Assembly: GCA_004335835.1 (NCBI GenBank)
Contig: RWJK01000097.1
Coordinates: 1-20,595, forward strand
Reading direction: 5' to 3'
DNA: 20,595 bases
From: Scenedesmus sp. ARA3
Taxonomy: Eukaryota; Chlorophyta; Chlorophyceae; Sphaeropleales; Scenedesmaceae
The notes beneath the pieces are model-generated. The model worked only from the letters and a program-made list of their open reading frames with translations. It was not told where the DNA came from and ran no database searches. The translations under genes and the position numbers were made by a program. This document shows positions 9,323-19,257 of this stretch, piece by piece (position 1 is the stretch's first letter; each line of letters starts with the position of its first letter).

Positions 9323-12300
9323 ATAACCCCTCCGCACCGCGCGCGATGTCCAGCGCCATCTGCAGCCGCCGCCGCGGGTCCAGGTCCGCCTTGGAGCGGT
9401 GCAGCAGCCTGAACAGGCTCCCCCGCGGGATGAACTGCGTCACGATGGCCAGCTGGTGCGCCTGCATGACCGCGCCCATGAAGAGCACCACGTTGGGGTG
9501 GCGCAGCCGCGCCATGATGTCCACCTCGTCCTTGAACTCCTGCAATCACGTGGCAGCAGCAGCAGCAGTGGCAGCAGCAGGGTGGTGTCAGCCATGATGT
9601 CCACCTCGTTCTTGAACTCCTGCAATCACGTGGCAGCAGCAGCAGCAGCAGCGGCAGCAGCAGCAGCAGCAGGATGGTGTCAGCCATGATGTCCACGTCG
9701 TCCTTGAACTCCTGCCGCAGGATCGCGGCGATCACGTGGCAGCAGCAGCAGCGGCAGCAGCAGCAGGGTGGTGTCAGCCATGATGTCCACCTCGTCCTTG
9801 GACTCCTGCAAGAGAAGGAACGGGGACGGGGCAGCAGCGGACGGCAACAGCAGAGTGCTGTCAGCCGCCCGTACGTGCGCATGAGCACACCACATCTGCC
9901 CTTAAATGCTGGTCATTCAATAAGAAGCAGAGGGACAGCAGAGCGGAGCATATTCATATATGTACAGCACATCAGCACCACGAGGCATCAGCTGGGCCTG
10001 CTAATGCCAAAACCTTCCACCCGGGCCTCTCCCTCCACCTGCTGTTGCCACCGCGCTTTGCAACTGCCAGCATGGCCGCCACCGCTGTTGCGGCCCCCAG
10101 CACCTGCAGTGGCGCTGTCACGACACCCTTCACAGCTGCTCCCACACCTGCCCAAGCCGATACCACCACCCCTCCCACCCCTCACAGCAGCGCTGCTATA
10201 CCCGGACCGCACCTGCACCAGCTGCGGGCTCAGGTTCTGCTCCAGGAAGCGCTTCACAGCCACCTCGGTGCCGCGCCACATGGCCTTGTACACCTCGCCG
10301 TAGCTGCCAATGCCGATGCGCTGGCCCAGGCTGATCTCACTCGGGTCGATCTCCCACGCGGCATGCGCAGCCACCAGCGACAGCGCAGGGTGCGGCGCCG
10401 GCTGCTGGTGGTGATGCTGCTGCTGCTGGCGGTGCACGTACTGCTGCTGCTGCTGCTGCTGCTGGTGGTGATGCTGGCGCTGTTGCTGCTGCTGCTGCAG
10501 GGAGGGTTGCGGCGACGGCTGCTGCTGGTGATGCTGCTGCAGGTACGCGTAGTGCGCGCCTGGCGCTGGCTGCAGCCCGCCGCTGCCGTCTGCGACAGAC
10601 AGCGAGCTGAACAGGTCTGGCAATGTGCCTCGTCTCTGCTGCTGCTGTTGTAGCTGTTGCTGCTGCCGCAAGTGCTGCTGGTGCAGCTGCTGCTGGTGGC
10701 TGCTGGCGGCTGCGGGAGTCAGCTCGTCATCTGTTATGTTACTTATCTGACTCAGCATGCCGCTCTGCTGGCTGAGCCCGCTGGCCTGGCTCAGCATGCT
10801 GCTGGCCTGGCCGTAGCTGTACTCTGCTGACTCATCATGCAGGCTGATCATGTCGGGCATGCTGCTGCCAGGCCCGCCGCCAGGCCCAGAGCTGCTGCGC
10901 GCAGCAGGCTGGAAGGGGCTGGAGCCACCGCCAGCTGCTGATGTAGGCGGCGGCTGGCTGGCAGCATGCCGCAGCACCCCGCCTCCTGCTGCTGCGGTGT
11001 GCCGCGGATAGCCGCTGCTACTACCTGCTGCTGCTGCTGCCGCGTTGCTGCTGGGCCCTGCGCCGTAGCCGCTGCTGTACATAGGCTGCTGCGCTGCTGC
11101 TGCAGCACTGCTGCCGGCGCCGAAGGAGTGCAGGTTGACTGCAGCGGCGGCAGCAAGGCAGGCAGCATGCAGCGATGTAACCGCATCGACACGCCAACAA
11201 CTTCAACGCTGAGCAATGGCAACAGTCGATAAGTGAGCTGCTGACGTGCATCGCACGCTTGCTCATGCATTGGCACACGATGCCCAACGGCGGCAAGTGC
11301 AGGGCATGTACAGCATGTGACCTTGCATGCTGCGCTGCCAGCAGGCTGTAACCATGAACCCAGGCACTGCACAGGCAACATCAGTCACACCACACCCACA
11401 CATGCACAGCGCAGCAGCGGCCCCTCACCTGGCGGGATGGTGGGCAGTCCTGCGCGCAGCGGCGTGAGCAGCCCCGGGGCCACCACCAGGTCCAAATGAT
11501 GCGGGCTGCCAGCCACCTTGACACACACAGCAGCGCTGCTCTCGCTGCCCACATGCGCCAGGCCTTTTGCAATGCTACTGGGCAGGCCCATGGAGTCTGC
11601 CAAGGCCTTAAACAGCAGTGCACGGTGGCGGCCTGCGCCGATGCGCAGCTGCAGCAGCTGGCCCATGGGCAGGATGAGGGACTTGGCCTGCTCCTTGAGG
11701 GGGGCTGTGGCTGCCGCGTAGCGCTGCGCGAGGGCCGCCTCGTCAGAGCAGGGCCCGCCCAGGCGCACCGCCACAAACGCTGCCAGCGCCTGCAGCAGTG
11801 AGCGCAGCACAGAAGCAGAGGGGAGTGAGCATGCAGCTGAAGCGCGGATGGGTGCAGCAAAGCGAAGGAAAGCGAACCGCTCAGCTGCTGCTGTCTGGGG
11901 CCCAGAATGCACAGCTATACTGTGCTTGCTGCACTTGCGCAGCACACAGCTGGCCGCAGCCAATGTGGTGCTGCACTACCAGCGGAGCAGCAGGAGCAGC
12001 AACATGGGCACTGCTGCTAGCTGCCGCTGGCACTGCATCTCCTGTGGAGCGTGCCGCTATGCACCTTGCAGGAACACTGCATGCCCTTGCTTGCATAGGC
12101 GCACCTGCACTTTCTGCACGTCGCCGTACTGCGCTGCCGCCGCCACTGCTGCCACTGCCTCGCCCTCTGCCTGCTGCAGCTGCGGGTCGGTGATGCGGTT
12201 CACCACGATGACCTGCAGTCAGCAGCAGCGGCAAGCAGCAGGCATTGGTGCAGCTCAGCGGTATGTATGCACACCAAGCCTTCAACATAGGGTCGGCAAA

Positions 12301-12663
12301 CACCTTCAGGCATGCGAAGCTACAGCCATTGCTGCGCACCTGCGTTCTATGCTGGCTGCTGCTGCAGGTGCCATGCCAGCGTCATCGCACTGCTGCTGCT
12401 GTCCCATGTACACAGAGCTTGCTACTGTGTACCATCAGCAGGCAACACGCGTGGCTCTGCCGCCTTAGCCCTGCTGCTGCCACTGCCGCTGCATCCGCTG
12501 CTGCTGCCCCTAACCCCACCTCGCGCGCGTCCGCCTCGAAGGGCGTCACGTGGCGCAGCTGCGCCAGCGTGGGGAAGCCGCCCTTGTCCACCACCTCGGG
12601 GAAGTCGCCCAGCGGCTCATGGAAGCCGTCAGCCACCACGTCACTATAGTCCAGCCTGGTGGG

Positions 12664-12697
<34 letters not shown>

Positions 12698-13167
12698 GCA
12701 GGCATTGCAGCAGTGGGGTGACGCAGCAGAAGTCGCTGGCAGGACAGGTTGGTGGGCAACTGCGCATGTGCTGGCAGCTGGTGCTGAGGCTTGCAGGACA
12801 GCCTTGACGCTGGTTCTGCAAGGGTTTCGTATAGCTGAATTGCATCTGCCAGCGCTGCAGCTCACCGCTCATCCCGCCAGTACTTCCAAGACACCTCTGA
12901 CGCGCCCGGCGCAGCTGCTGCTACAGTGCCGTTCTCTGCTTGGTGCTGGTAGTCCTGGGCGCTTGTGGCGAGTGCCACCTGCACCAGGTAGTCCTCCTGG
13001 CCGATCTCAAAGCTGTGCACACGCTCGTCGTCATCGTCTGTGTACTCAGAGCCAGAGAAGTCCTCGGAGTCCTGCTGCTGCTGCTTGTCCTTCTTGGGCT
13101 TGGTGCTAGTAGGGTTGCCGTCTGCTTTATCCTTCTTTTTCTTTTTCAATTTGTCAAAGATACCCAT
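7478..13167 (-). CDS. EDR1/CTR1-family Raf-like MAPKKK (9 exons, 898 aa)
   Basis: The exons are 13167-12866, 12655-12520, 12212-12105, 11789-11429, 11138-10213, 9539-9338, 8773-8682, 8396-8196 and 7846-7478. All phases match; the total is 2697 nt with stop. Residues about 58-303 form an EDR1 (CTR1/ARMC3 peptidase-like) domain: [12 protein letters not shown] at 58-69 and [17 protein letters not shown] from 236. Residues 303-560 are a Gln/Ala/Ser/His-rich linker. The kinase starts near 564 and looks active: G578-x-G-x-x-G583, K598, E616, H692-R-D694-L-K-S-P-N699, D712-F-G and A737-P-E739. GTPEWMAPE and [11 protein letters not shown] are typical of plant EDR1/CTR1 Raf-like kinases, which act at the top of MAPK or ethylene/defence-type cascades; the algal role is unknown. 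MG followed by a Lys-rich stretch could anchor it at a membrane. The chosen Met fits the short basic N-terminus of relatives, although the frame stays open upstream to 13638. It is divergent with SLU7. Confidence 0.93.
8004..8240 (-). repeat. 123-bp tandem duplication over the 3' edge of kinase exon 8
   Basis: Two diverged copies, about 8004-8120 and 8127-8240, are 123 bp apart. The higher-coordinate copy contains the real exon 8 end (PWTSLNPMQ, donor at 8195). The other lies in the intron and still encodes PWTSLNHMQ followed by a GTGCGG donor. Reading through from the real exon reaches a stop (TGA at 8112-8114) before the spare donor, so using that donor would truncate the protein before kinase subdomain X. 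Confidence 0.85.
8950..9370 (-). repeat. Three-copy tandem duplication over the 3' edge of kinase exon 6
   Basis: The block with GATGTCCAGCGCCATCTGCA and the neighbouring intron segment with ACTCTAGCCATAG recur in order. The true exon end is near 9338-9365. A close copy is at 9131-9157 and a weaker one at about 8991-9015. ACTCTAGCCATAG occurs at 9078-9090 and 9250-9262. The middle copy keeps LDIAR coding sense and has a GTGAGC donor, nearer consensus than the GTGCGG donor of the true exon. Confidence 0.8.
9273..9320. repeat. (CAG)16 microsatellite in kinase intron 6
   Basis: Sixteen uninterrupted CAG units on the plus strand (CTG in the transcript), starting 18 nt after the exon 6 donor. This is the longest pure triplet tract I see. 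The equivalent place in the neighbouring tandem copy (near 9102) has only two units, so the expansion came after the duplication. Confidence 0.95.
9511..9810 (-). repeat. Four-copy array of the 5' edge of kinase exon 6
   Basis: In transcript order, four copies of an acceptor plus E(F/S)K(D/N)(E/D)VDIMA start at 9805, 9711, 9619 and 9539. Only the last continues into the rest of the kinase ([14 protein letters not shown]). The first three go on as ADT followed by Leu-coding CTG repeats. Start spacings are 94, 92 and 80 nt, so each upstream acceptor is out of frame with the real exon (266, 172 and 80 nt away). The first copy has the best pyrimidine tract (TTCCTTCTCTTGCAG); the third and fourth acceptors follow CTG repeats and CACGTGATTGCAG. 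Confidence 0.93.
10434..10500 (-). repeat. CAG/CAC-rich coding tract for a Gln/His-rich linker
   Basis: Inside kinase exon 5, CAG with interspersed CAC and CAT codons encodes Gln/His-rich sequence between the EDR1 and kinase domains. Similar Gln-rich patches continue to about 10690. The tract is in frame and part of a low-complexity linker of roughly 250 residues. Confidence 0.85.
12666..12695. repeat. (CAG)10 microsatellite in kinase intron 1
   Basis: In the transcript this reads as ten CTG units, ending a few bases before the CCCCCACCAG acceptor of exon 2. It is another case of a CTG tract standing where a polypyrimidine tract is expected. Confidence 0.9.
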
Positions 13168-13722
13168 GGCTAGCTGCCCACAGCACACAGAGGGAGCATC
13201 AGATGATGCGGTGGGGGTTGTTTCAGTTTTGAGAACAGCGACAGCATACAGGTGCTTGTTCTTGATGGTCACTAATGACGATCGACATCTGTAAAGGTGT
13301 TGCAGGGCCGTGCTTTCTGGTTTGCTGGCCTCGGACTTGCTTGTCACCTTCACTGTCACACCAGGGCTTGCGCGTGTCCCTGGACACCATACAGCTCGCA
13401 AAGATCCACGCATCAACTTCGACATTCTCTCTTGCAGTTTGCCAACTGCCGATGCTGTTGCATGTCTTTCTGCTTCAGGCACCTGGGGCAATCCATTCCT
13501 TTCTCGAGACAGCTGCTTGTGCTCGACAAGTGCGGTCCGTGGAAACCTTGCTGGTTTAATATTCCGTCTGCGGCGCTTGGCGCTGCGCCGGGCCACAGAG
13601 CCACCTAGCCACAGCAGCAGCAGCAGCAGGGGAGACATAGGACAGCAGCTTAGCTCAGTGGCTGCATAGCCCTAGCAGCAGCAGGGAGGCTAAAAGCCGG
13701 TCAACACTCGGCATCTGCAGCC
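13168..13722. promoter_or_regulatory. Shared 555-bp divergent promoter region of the kinase and SLU7 genes
   Basis: The start codons of the kinase (minus) and SLU7 (plus) face away from each other across this region, so both promoters and leaders must lie in it unless leaders have introns. It contains a CAG tract near 13613-13630. I see no clear TATA box. The minus strand stays open in the kinase frame to 13638. Confidence 0.6.
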
Positions 13723-15231
13723 ATGACGTCGTTCAAGAGCAGCGATGAGATGCGCAGGGCGAAGGAGCTGGAGGAGGCGCGTAAGGCAGGTCTGGCTCCT
13801 GCAGAGCTTGATGAGGAGGGCAAGGAGATCAACCCTCACATCCCGCAGTACATGAGCACAGCGCCATGGTACCTCAACAGCGACAAGCCCACGCTGAAGC
13901 ATCAGCGCAACTGGAAGCAGCAGATGGAAGACAGTAGTCAGTGGTACGACAGAGGAGCCAAAGTCTTCCAAGCAACAAAATATCGAAAAGGGGCCTGCGA
14001 GAAGTGAGTTACCAGCCGCATGCATGCGCATGCAGCCATGGCAGGCAGCAGCGCCGCGGCAGCAGCATGCATGCAGTTGCACGGCATGCGCTATGCGCGC
14101 AGCAGCAGCATGCGTGGTGGCAGGCAGGCAGCGCAGCATACGGGCCGGCATGGCTGCAGCTGCTGCGTGTGTCGGCCTGTGTATGCTTGATGAGGCAGCT
14201 GTGCATGCCTGCTTGTTGACGGCTCTCCATGCAGCCAGCAGGCTCAGCGCAGCCGCAGCAAGCGCTGGGCAGCAGCTGTGTGCAGCTGGCGTCAGGCAGT
14301 GCCGTCATGCGGCAGCATGAGCCTCTCTGCAGCTCCTGCAGACATTGCCTTGCTTGATGTGCAGCAGACGCGCACGCAGGGCAGTGTCACCATGCTGCAC
14401 CCATGCCTGCCCGCCAGCCAGCAATAAACACACCTTTCTCTGCTTGTCATGCAACAGACACAGCATGTGCACGCTGGCACGCTGACACGGCTGCGTTGCA
14501 CTGCCCCACCCACCTCCCTCAATCCCGCTGCCTCACCCTTGCACCCGCAGCTGCGGCATGCCTGCCTGCGCGCCTGCAGTAGGCGCACCTAATTATGCAA
14601 CATACACACCATAAGGAAGCTGGCATGCTGACACTACTGCCTTTGCACGACCCCTGCCTGCCTGTCACAACATCCTGCCTCTTCACCCGCAGCTGCGGCA
14701 GCATGTCTCACAAGCTGGCGGACTGCCTGGAGCGGCCGCGCGCCAAGGGCGCCAAGTTCACCGGCAAGCACATCGCGGCCGACGACAAGATCCAGGAGCT
14801 GCAGCTGGCGGGCTGGGACAGCAAGCGCGATCGCTACAACGGCTACGACACCAAGGAGTACGCCAAGGTGGTGGAGAGGTGAGCGCGGGGCTGCGGCTGG
14901 GGCTGTAGCAGGGGGGGTGGGGGCCTGACTGGGGTGGCGGGGTGTGCCACAGGTGGTGGGGAGGTGAGGGGTGGACATGGAACTGGTGGGGAGGGTGGGG
15001 ATGTAAGTGTGGGCTGGCAGGGCAGGGTCGACTGCCTTAGTAATGCTGATCGAATGCAGCAGCGGCGCTGCAGGTGTTGTCGCTGTGCGTGTGCCTGGCA
15101 GCGCAGCATGGGAGAGCACGATGCCAGCGCGCCGCTGTGCGCACCAGGCAGGCGGCTGAGCGCGCCATCCTGGCAGCAGCACGGCTGCAGCACTGGATGC
15201 TCAATGCTCAACTGTGTTCCGCCGTGCACTG

Positions 15232-15264
<33 letters not shown>

Positions 15265-17779
15265 AGGTACGAGCAGGTTGAGGCCATCCGCCAGGAGCTC
15301 AAGGGCCGTGAGCAGGTTGAGGCGCTGTACCAGCAGGGCAAGGAGGCGGAGGCAGCAGCAGCAGCAGCAGCAGGCAACGGCGCAGCAGCAGATGGCAGCG
15401 GGCAGGGGCCGGATGACGCCAAGATTGCTGACGATGAGGATGCAGGTGGGTGCAGGTGGCTGGCAGCAGCAGCAGCAGCAGCAGCAGCGTGCGTGGCGCC
15501 TCATGGCGACAGCCGTAGTGCGCAGCGGCAAATGCATGCACACACTGCACACGGGTTGTGGCGCTTGGAGTGCTGGCAGCAGCTTGTGCTGGGCTGGCAC
15601 AGCTCGCAACAGGCTGACAGCGCGGCACGTCGGTGGATTGGGGCAGTGCAGGAGCACTGGCAGCAGCAGCAGGCGGCTCGCAGTGTGTAGCACGATGCCG
15701 TCACAGCAGCAGGGACTGTCTGCGGGTAGAGCTCGTGTTGAGCATGCCACGTTCAGCACTCTTGCAAGCGTGGTGAGCGCTGCACTCATTCTTCCAATTA
15801 CTACTTCCACTATCTACCGTCTCTGCTTGACTGCAATGTTTGTTGTGCGCTGCCGCCGTGTTGCTGCTCCCTGCCGCCCACCTGCAGCTTTCGGTGAGGT
15901 CAAGAAGCGCGTGCGCACCACCGCGGGCGGCTCCACTGGCTCCGTGCGCAACCTGCGCATCCGCGAGGACACCGCCAAGTACCTGCTCAACCTGGACGCC
16001 AACAGCGCGCACTACGACCCCAAGTCGCGCTCCATGCGCGAGGACCCCAACCCCAACAGGGTGAGTGGTTGGATGTATTTGTTTGAGACGGGGAAGGGGG
16101 CCGGTGCATTTGCAGTTGCTTGTGGTCAATGGTAGACGGAAGTAAGCTCTGCAGTCGTGTCTATGTGCTGGAGGTAGCGGCTGGGATGGCAGCAGTGTTA
16201 TATATGCGGCGCGGCGTACATGCTGCCTGCCTGCCTGCCTTCTGACCTGCACACCTCGCTTCTGCACTGCCACCTGGCGCTGTCCTGCCACCTATCTTAT
16301 TCCTGCCTGCGCTGCGCTGTGTTGTGTTGTGCCTGCTGCAGCCTGCGAACGAGAAGACGTTCTTTGGCGACAACTTTGTGCGCAACAGCGGCGACTACAC
16401 GACCTGGCAGGCGCTCAACCTGCACAGCATGCAGGCCTTTGACAAGGGCACGGAGGTGCACGTGCAGGCGCTGCCCAGCCTGGCTGAGGTGATGTACCAG
16501 CAGTACCGCAGCAAGAAGGAGGCCATGAGCAGCAGCAGCAAGCAGGAGGTGCTGGCCAAGTACGGCAACAGCGGTGAGTGCTTGGGGGGAGGGGAGGCAG
16601 GAGGTGCACATGTGTACAACATGCGGCTGTAGCAGGCAGCGTTGCCAGGCAGTACTGCCCTGGCAACAGTAGTACTGCGCTTGGTGATGGAATGTGGCAC
16701 TTGTGCTGCGGTTAACGTGGCAGTCTGTCAGCATGACGGTCTGGTAGCCGAAGTAGTTCACCATGGAAGCCTCTGTTGTTGCCGGGTTTGTCAGCCTGCC
16801 TGCCTGCCTGCCTGCCTTTGCCCCTCATCGTCCTCACTCTCCGCACTCGCCTCCTTCCCGCCCTGCAGCCCAGAAGGCCCCCGATGAGTCGCTGCTGCTG
16901 GGACAGACTGAGGCGTACGTGGAGTACGACCGCACGGGGCGCGTCATCAAGGGCCAGGAGGTCAAGAAGCGCTCCAGGTGCGCGTGCTGCCTTTTGAATG
17001 CTTAATTCATCAAGGGTGTCAGCCATATCAGCCGTATGATGCCATGGCTCCAGCGGAAAGGTTGTGCTTGGCAGGATGCAGAGTTCCCAGCCACAAGCAG
17101 CAGCCTGCTGATCACCATGTCTGTGTAGCTCACTGTCGTGTGACGCTGTCTGTTACCATTGTTCCAGCACCATGCAAGTCATGCTGACACTGTACCCTGC
17201 TGCTGCACCGCCCGCCGCCGCCTCGTGGCGCCCCCGCTCCCTGCCCGCAGGTACGAGGAGGACGTGCTCATCAACAACCACACGGCCGTGTGGGGCTCCT
17301 GGTGGTCAGACGGCGCCTGGGGCTACGCCTGCTGCCGCAGCTGCGTGAAGAACAGCTACTGCACGGGCAAGGCGGGCGAGAAGGCCATCGTGGAGTCGGG
17401 CGCGCAGATGGTCAAGAACTTAGAAGCCAAGGCGGCGCGCGCGGCAGAGGAGGCGGAGGCCCGCGCCAAGAGCACGCTGAGCAACAAGCACCTGGAGAAG
17501 GGTGATGGTGTGTGGGGGGATGCTGCTCCTGCTGCTGATGAGGAGCTGGACCCTGAGAAGGTGAAGGCAGCACTGAAGAAGCTGGAGAAGGAGCAGCGGG
17601 AGGCGGAGGCGGCGGGTGGGGATGAGCGCAAGCGCAAGTTCAATAGTGTGGCGGATGACGGTGACGGCCAGGGGAGTGTGTCGGCGGAGGAGATGGAGGC
17701 GTTCCGGCTGATGAAGCGGCGCGCAGAGGACCCGGCTGCGGCGTTTGGCGCCGGCACGGACGGCTATGACATGCTGTGA
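13723..17779 (+). CDS. SLU7: Pre-mRNA-splicing factor SLU7 (7 exons, 562 aa)
   Basis: The exons are 13723-14003, 14693-14878, 15267-15445, 15888-16060, 16342-16573, 16869-16977 and 17251-17779. Phases match throughout, giving 1689 nt with TGA. SLU7 acts at the second catalytic step of splicing and influences 3' splice-site choice. The CCHC zinc knuckle is C92-x2-C95-x4-H100-x4-C105, split by intron 1 within codon 94. Downstream come [45 protein letters not shown] and [12 protein letters not shown], all family hallmarks. HTAVWGSWW lies near residue 395, followed by [13 protein letters not shown]. The C-terminus is a charged Lys/Glu/Ala-rich coiled-coil-like region ending GTDGYDML. Length is close to the human protein. 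The start Met is the first in frame and matches the family's short N-terminus. Exon 3 has a lineage-specific Ala-rich insertion. Intron 1 carries a decoy copy of the exon 2 acceptor. Confidence 0.95.
14449..14707 (+). repeat. About 145-bp diverged tandem duplication over the 5' edge of SLU7 exon 2
   Basis: Two copies start with ATGCAACA at 14449 and 14595. They end with CACCCGCAGCTGCGGCA, whose CTGCGGCA part starts at 14551 and 14693. The second copy holds the true acceptor; the first carries a decoy that keeps CGCAG and the first codons of exon 2. Splicing to the decoy would give CENCGMPAC and then stop at TAA 14612-14614. Confidence 0.8.
15234..15263 (+). repeat. (CTG)10 tract abutting the SLU7 exon 3 acceptor
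   Basis: Ten CTG units run directly into CAG|GTAC, the acceptor of exon 3 at 15267. The triplet run itself forms the whole 3' splice-site tract. Confidence 0.92.
16794..16817 (+). repeat. (GCCT)6 tetranucleotide repeat in SLU7 intron 5
   Basis: Six perfect GCCT units lie about 50 nt before the acceptor of exon 6. A shorter related run (about 16221-16240) lies in intron 4. Both are pyrimidine-rich and upstream of acceptors. Confidence 0.9.
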
Positions 17780-18407
17780 GGGATCTATTTCTGGTTGCCT
17801 CGCTGAGTTGTCTTGTGTGCACCTGCACAGTCGGCAGCTCTATGCTGCCTGCTGCGGCAAGCACGGGCGCAGTTGCCCAGCCTGTGGCAGTATGCTGTGT
17901 CTTCGGTTGCTGCTGGCTATGTGCGGTCTGGCTGTATGCTTGCCAAACTGCTGCGCGCCATGATCATTGTGCCACACATGCAGCTTGGTCAGGAGAGCTG
18001 CAAGCATTCAGTGCTGCTGCAGCAGGTGTCACTGAGGTTTGCAGTGCCAGTCAGGTTGATCAAGGTGTTTGGTTGTTACGAGCCCGTGCTGCTGCAGCAG
18101 CAGCAGCATTACGTCCTACAAACTCAATAATCGTTGTACATCAGCACATTGTATGGCTGCCACACGCTGTTGCCTGCATGCGATTTTGGTTTCAGGGGTT
18201 GTCCTTGTTCGGGCCGATGGCTATTCAGCACTGTTACTGCAGTTGTCCTGCTGTTGCTGCGCCCTGTTGTCTTTGTCTTTGCACAGTCTTCGTCTTTGCA
18301 AGTTTGCCAGGTGCAGCTCAGGCTGTGCTTGGCTGTCTCAGCTGCCGCCAGCAGCTTAGTCGAGCATGCGCCTGCAGTCGCAGGCTGCACATGGTTTGGT
18401 ACAGGTC

Positions 18408-18412
18408 TGTAA
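18408..18412 (+). terminator. Candidate TGTAA poly(A) signal for SLU7
   Basis: This is the first plus-strand TGTAA I find after the SLU7 stop codon, about 630 nt downstream. That gives a 3' UTR of ordinary length for a green alga. Confidence 0.45.
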
Positions 18413-19225
18413 TTAGCACACCATGTGGCAGGAGTTGCAAGTGCACAGTGCGCACCTAGAGGAGTACCAAATGGTAGGGTCTGTGGTTGTGCTACAGGCG
18501 CCAGTCTGCTGGGCCCATGCATGCGGACAGGTACACGTGGCAGCAGGCAGCATGTGCGTGCGCCTCGCCCAGGCAGTCCTTTTGCACGCTGTTGCCAAGC
18601 CTGTTTGTGCTGTGTGGCGCGTCCCAATTGCATGCATGTTGTCGCTGACAGGAAGCTGCCAGTCTTTTTTGAGCTGGCTGCTGGCGAAGTGTTGCTGCAG
18701 CTTGCACAGCTGCCATCGCCATGTTCTGCAGAGTGCGAGGGCGGATGCATCATGCAGCATATGCTGTGTGTTCCAGAGCATGGCACCGCTTTGTACTGGC
18801 ACAGTGTGCACGGGGCCGCATTCAATGGCACAGAAGGATGCTGTCGCAACTTTATCGTTGCAATGGCCATGTAAGAGGCATCACCACAGCTTCGTATCAC
18901 CAGGACAGTCATTGTTTACAAGCTGCTCGCCAAGCCGCTTGCTGTGCGCAACAGCAAGTCTGACATGACTACTGCATAGCTTGCATGACCAGGAGTGACC
19001 ATGCTAGCATGCAAGTAGCTATAGCGCTACTCACCACCGAGGCAGTGTTACATGCAACATTGCCAATGAGTGTTGTAAGGCAAAAACAACACCGCGCACC
19101 ACACTGGAGCAGCAGGTAACGCTGACGGCGACAGCTGTGACATCAACACCAGTGATCAACCATTGCCAATGCGCAGTGCTCAGCATGCATCACAGGCGAC
19201 CCGAAGTGCTGCATCTGCATACAGC

Positions 19226-19257
19226 GGTGTTAGCCTAACACCATACTGAGTATGGTG
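19226..19257. repeat. Two overlapping perfect hairpins
   Basis: GGTGTTAG-C-CTAACACC (19226-19242) is an 8-bp stem with a one-base centre. CACCATACT-G-AGTATGGTG (19239-19257) is a 9-bp stem with a one-base centre. The two share CACC. Flanking TGCATAC and GTATGCA (about 19216-19222 and 19263-19269) extend the inverted symmetry outward. Confidence 0.85.

Noticed and set aside
9253..9888. A 211-codon minus-strand frame containing [10 protein letters not shown]
   Set aside because: It starts in a duplicated exon edge and then reads the kinase exon in the wrong frame. It is not a separate gene.
15074..16135. A 353-codon plus-strand frame within SLU7
   Set aside because: It covers intron 2, the wrong frame of exon 3 and intron 3 before reaching exon 4. 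The SLU7 family match follows the spliced exons.
17776..18968. Overlapping plus-strand frames after SLU7
   Set aside because: They are Cys- and Leu-rich with no recognisable domain or splice chain. They are more likely 3' UTR and intergenic sequence.
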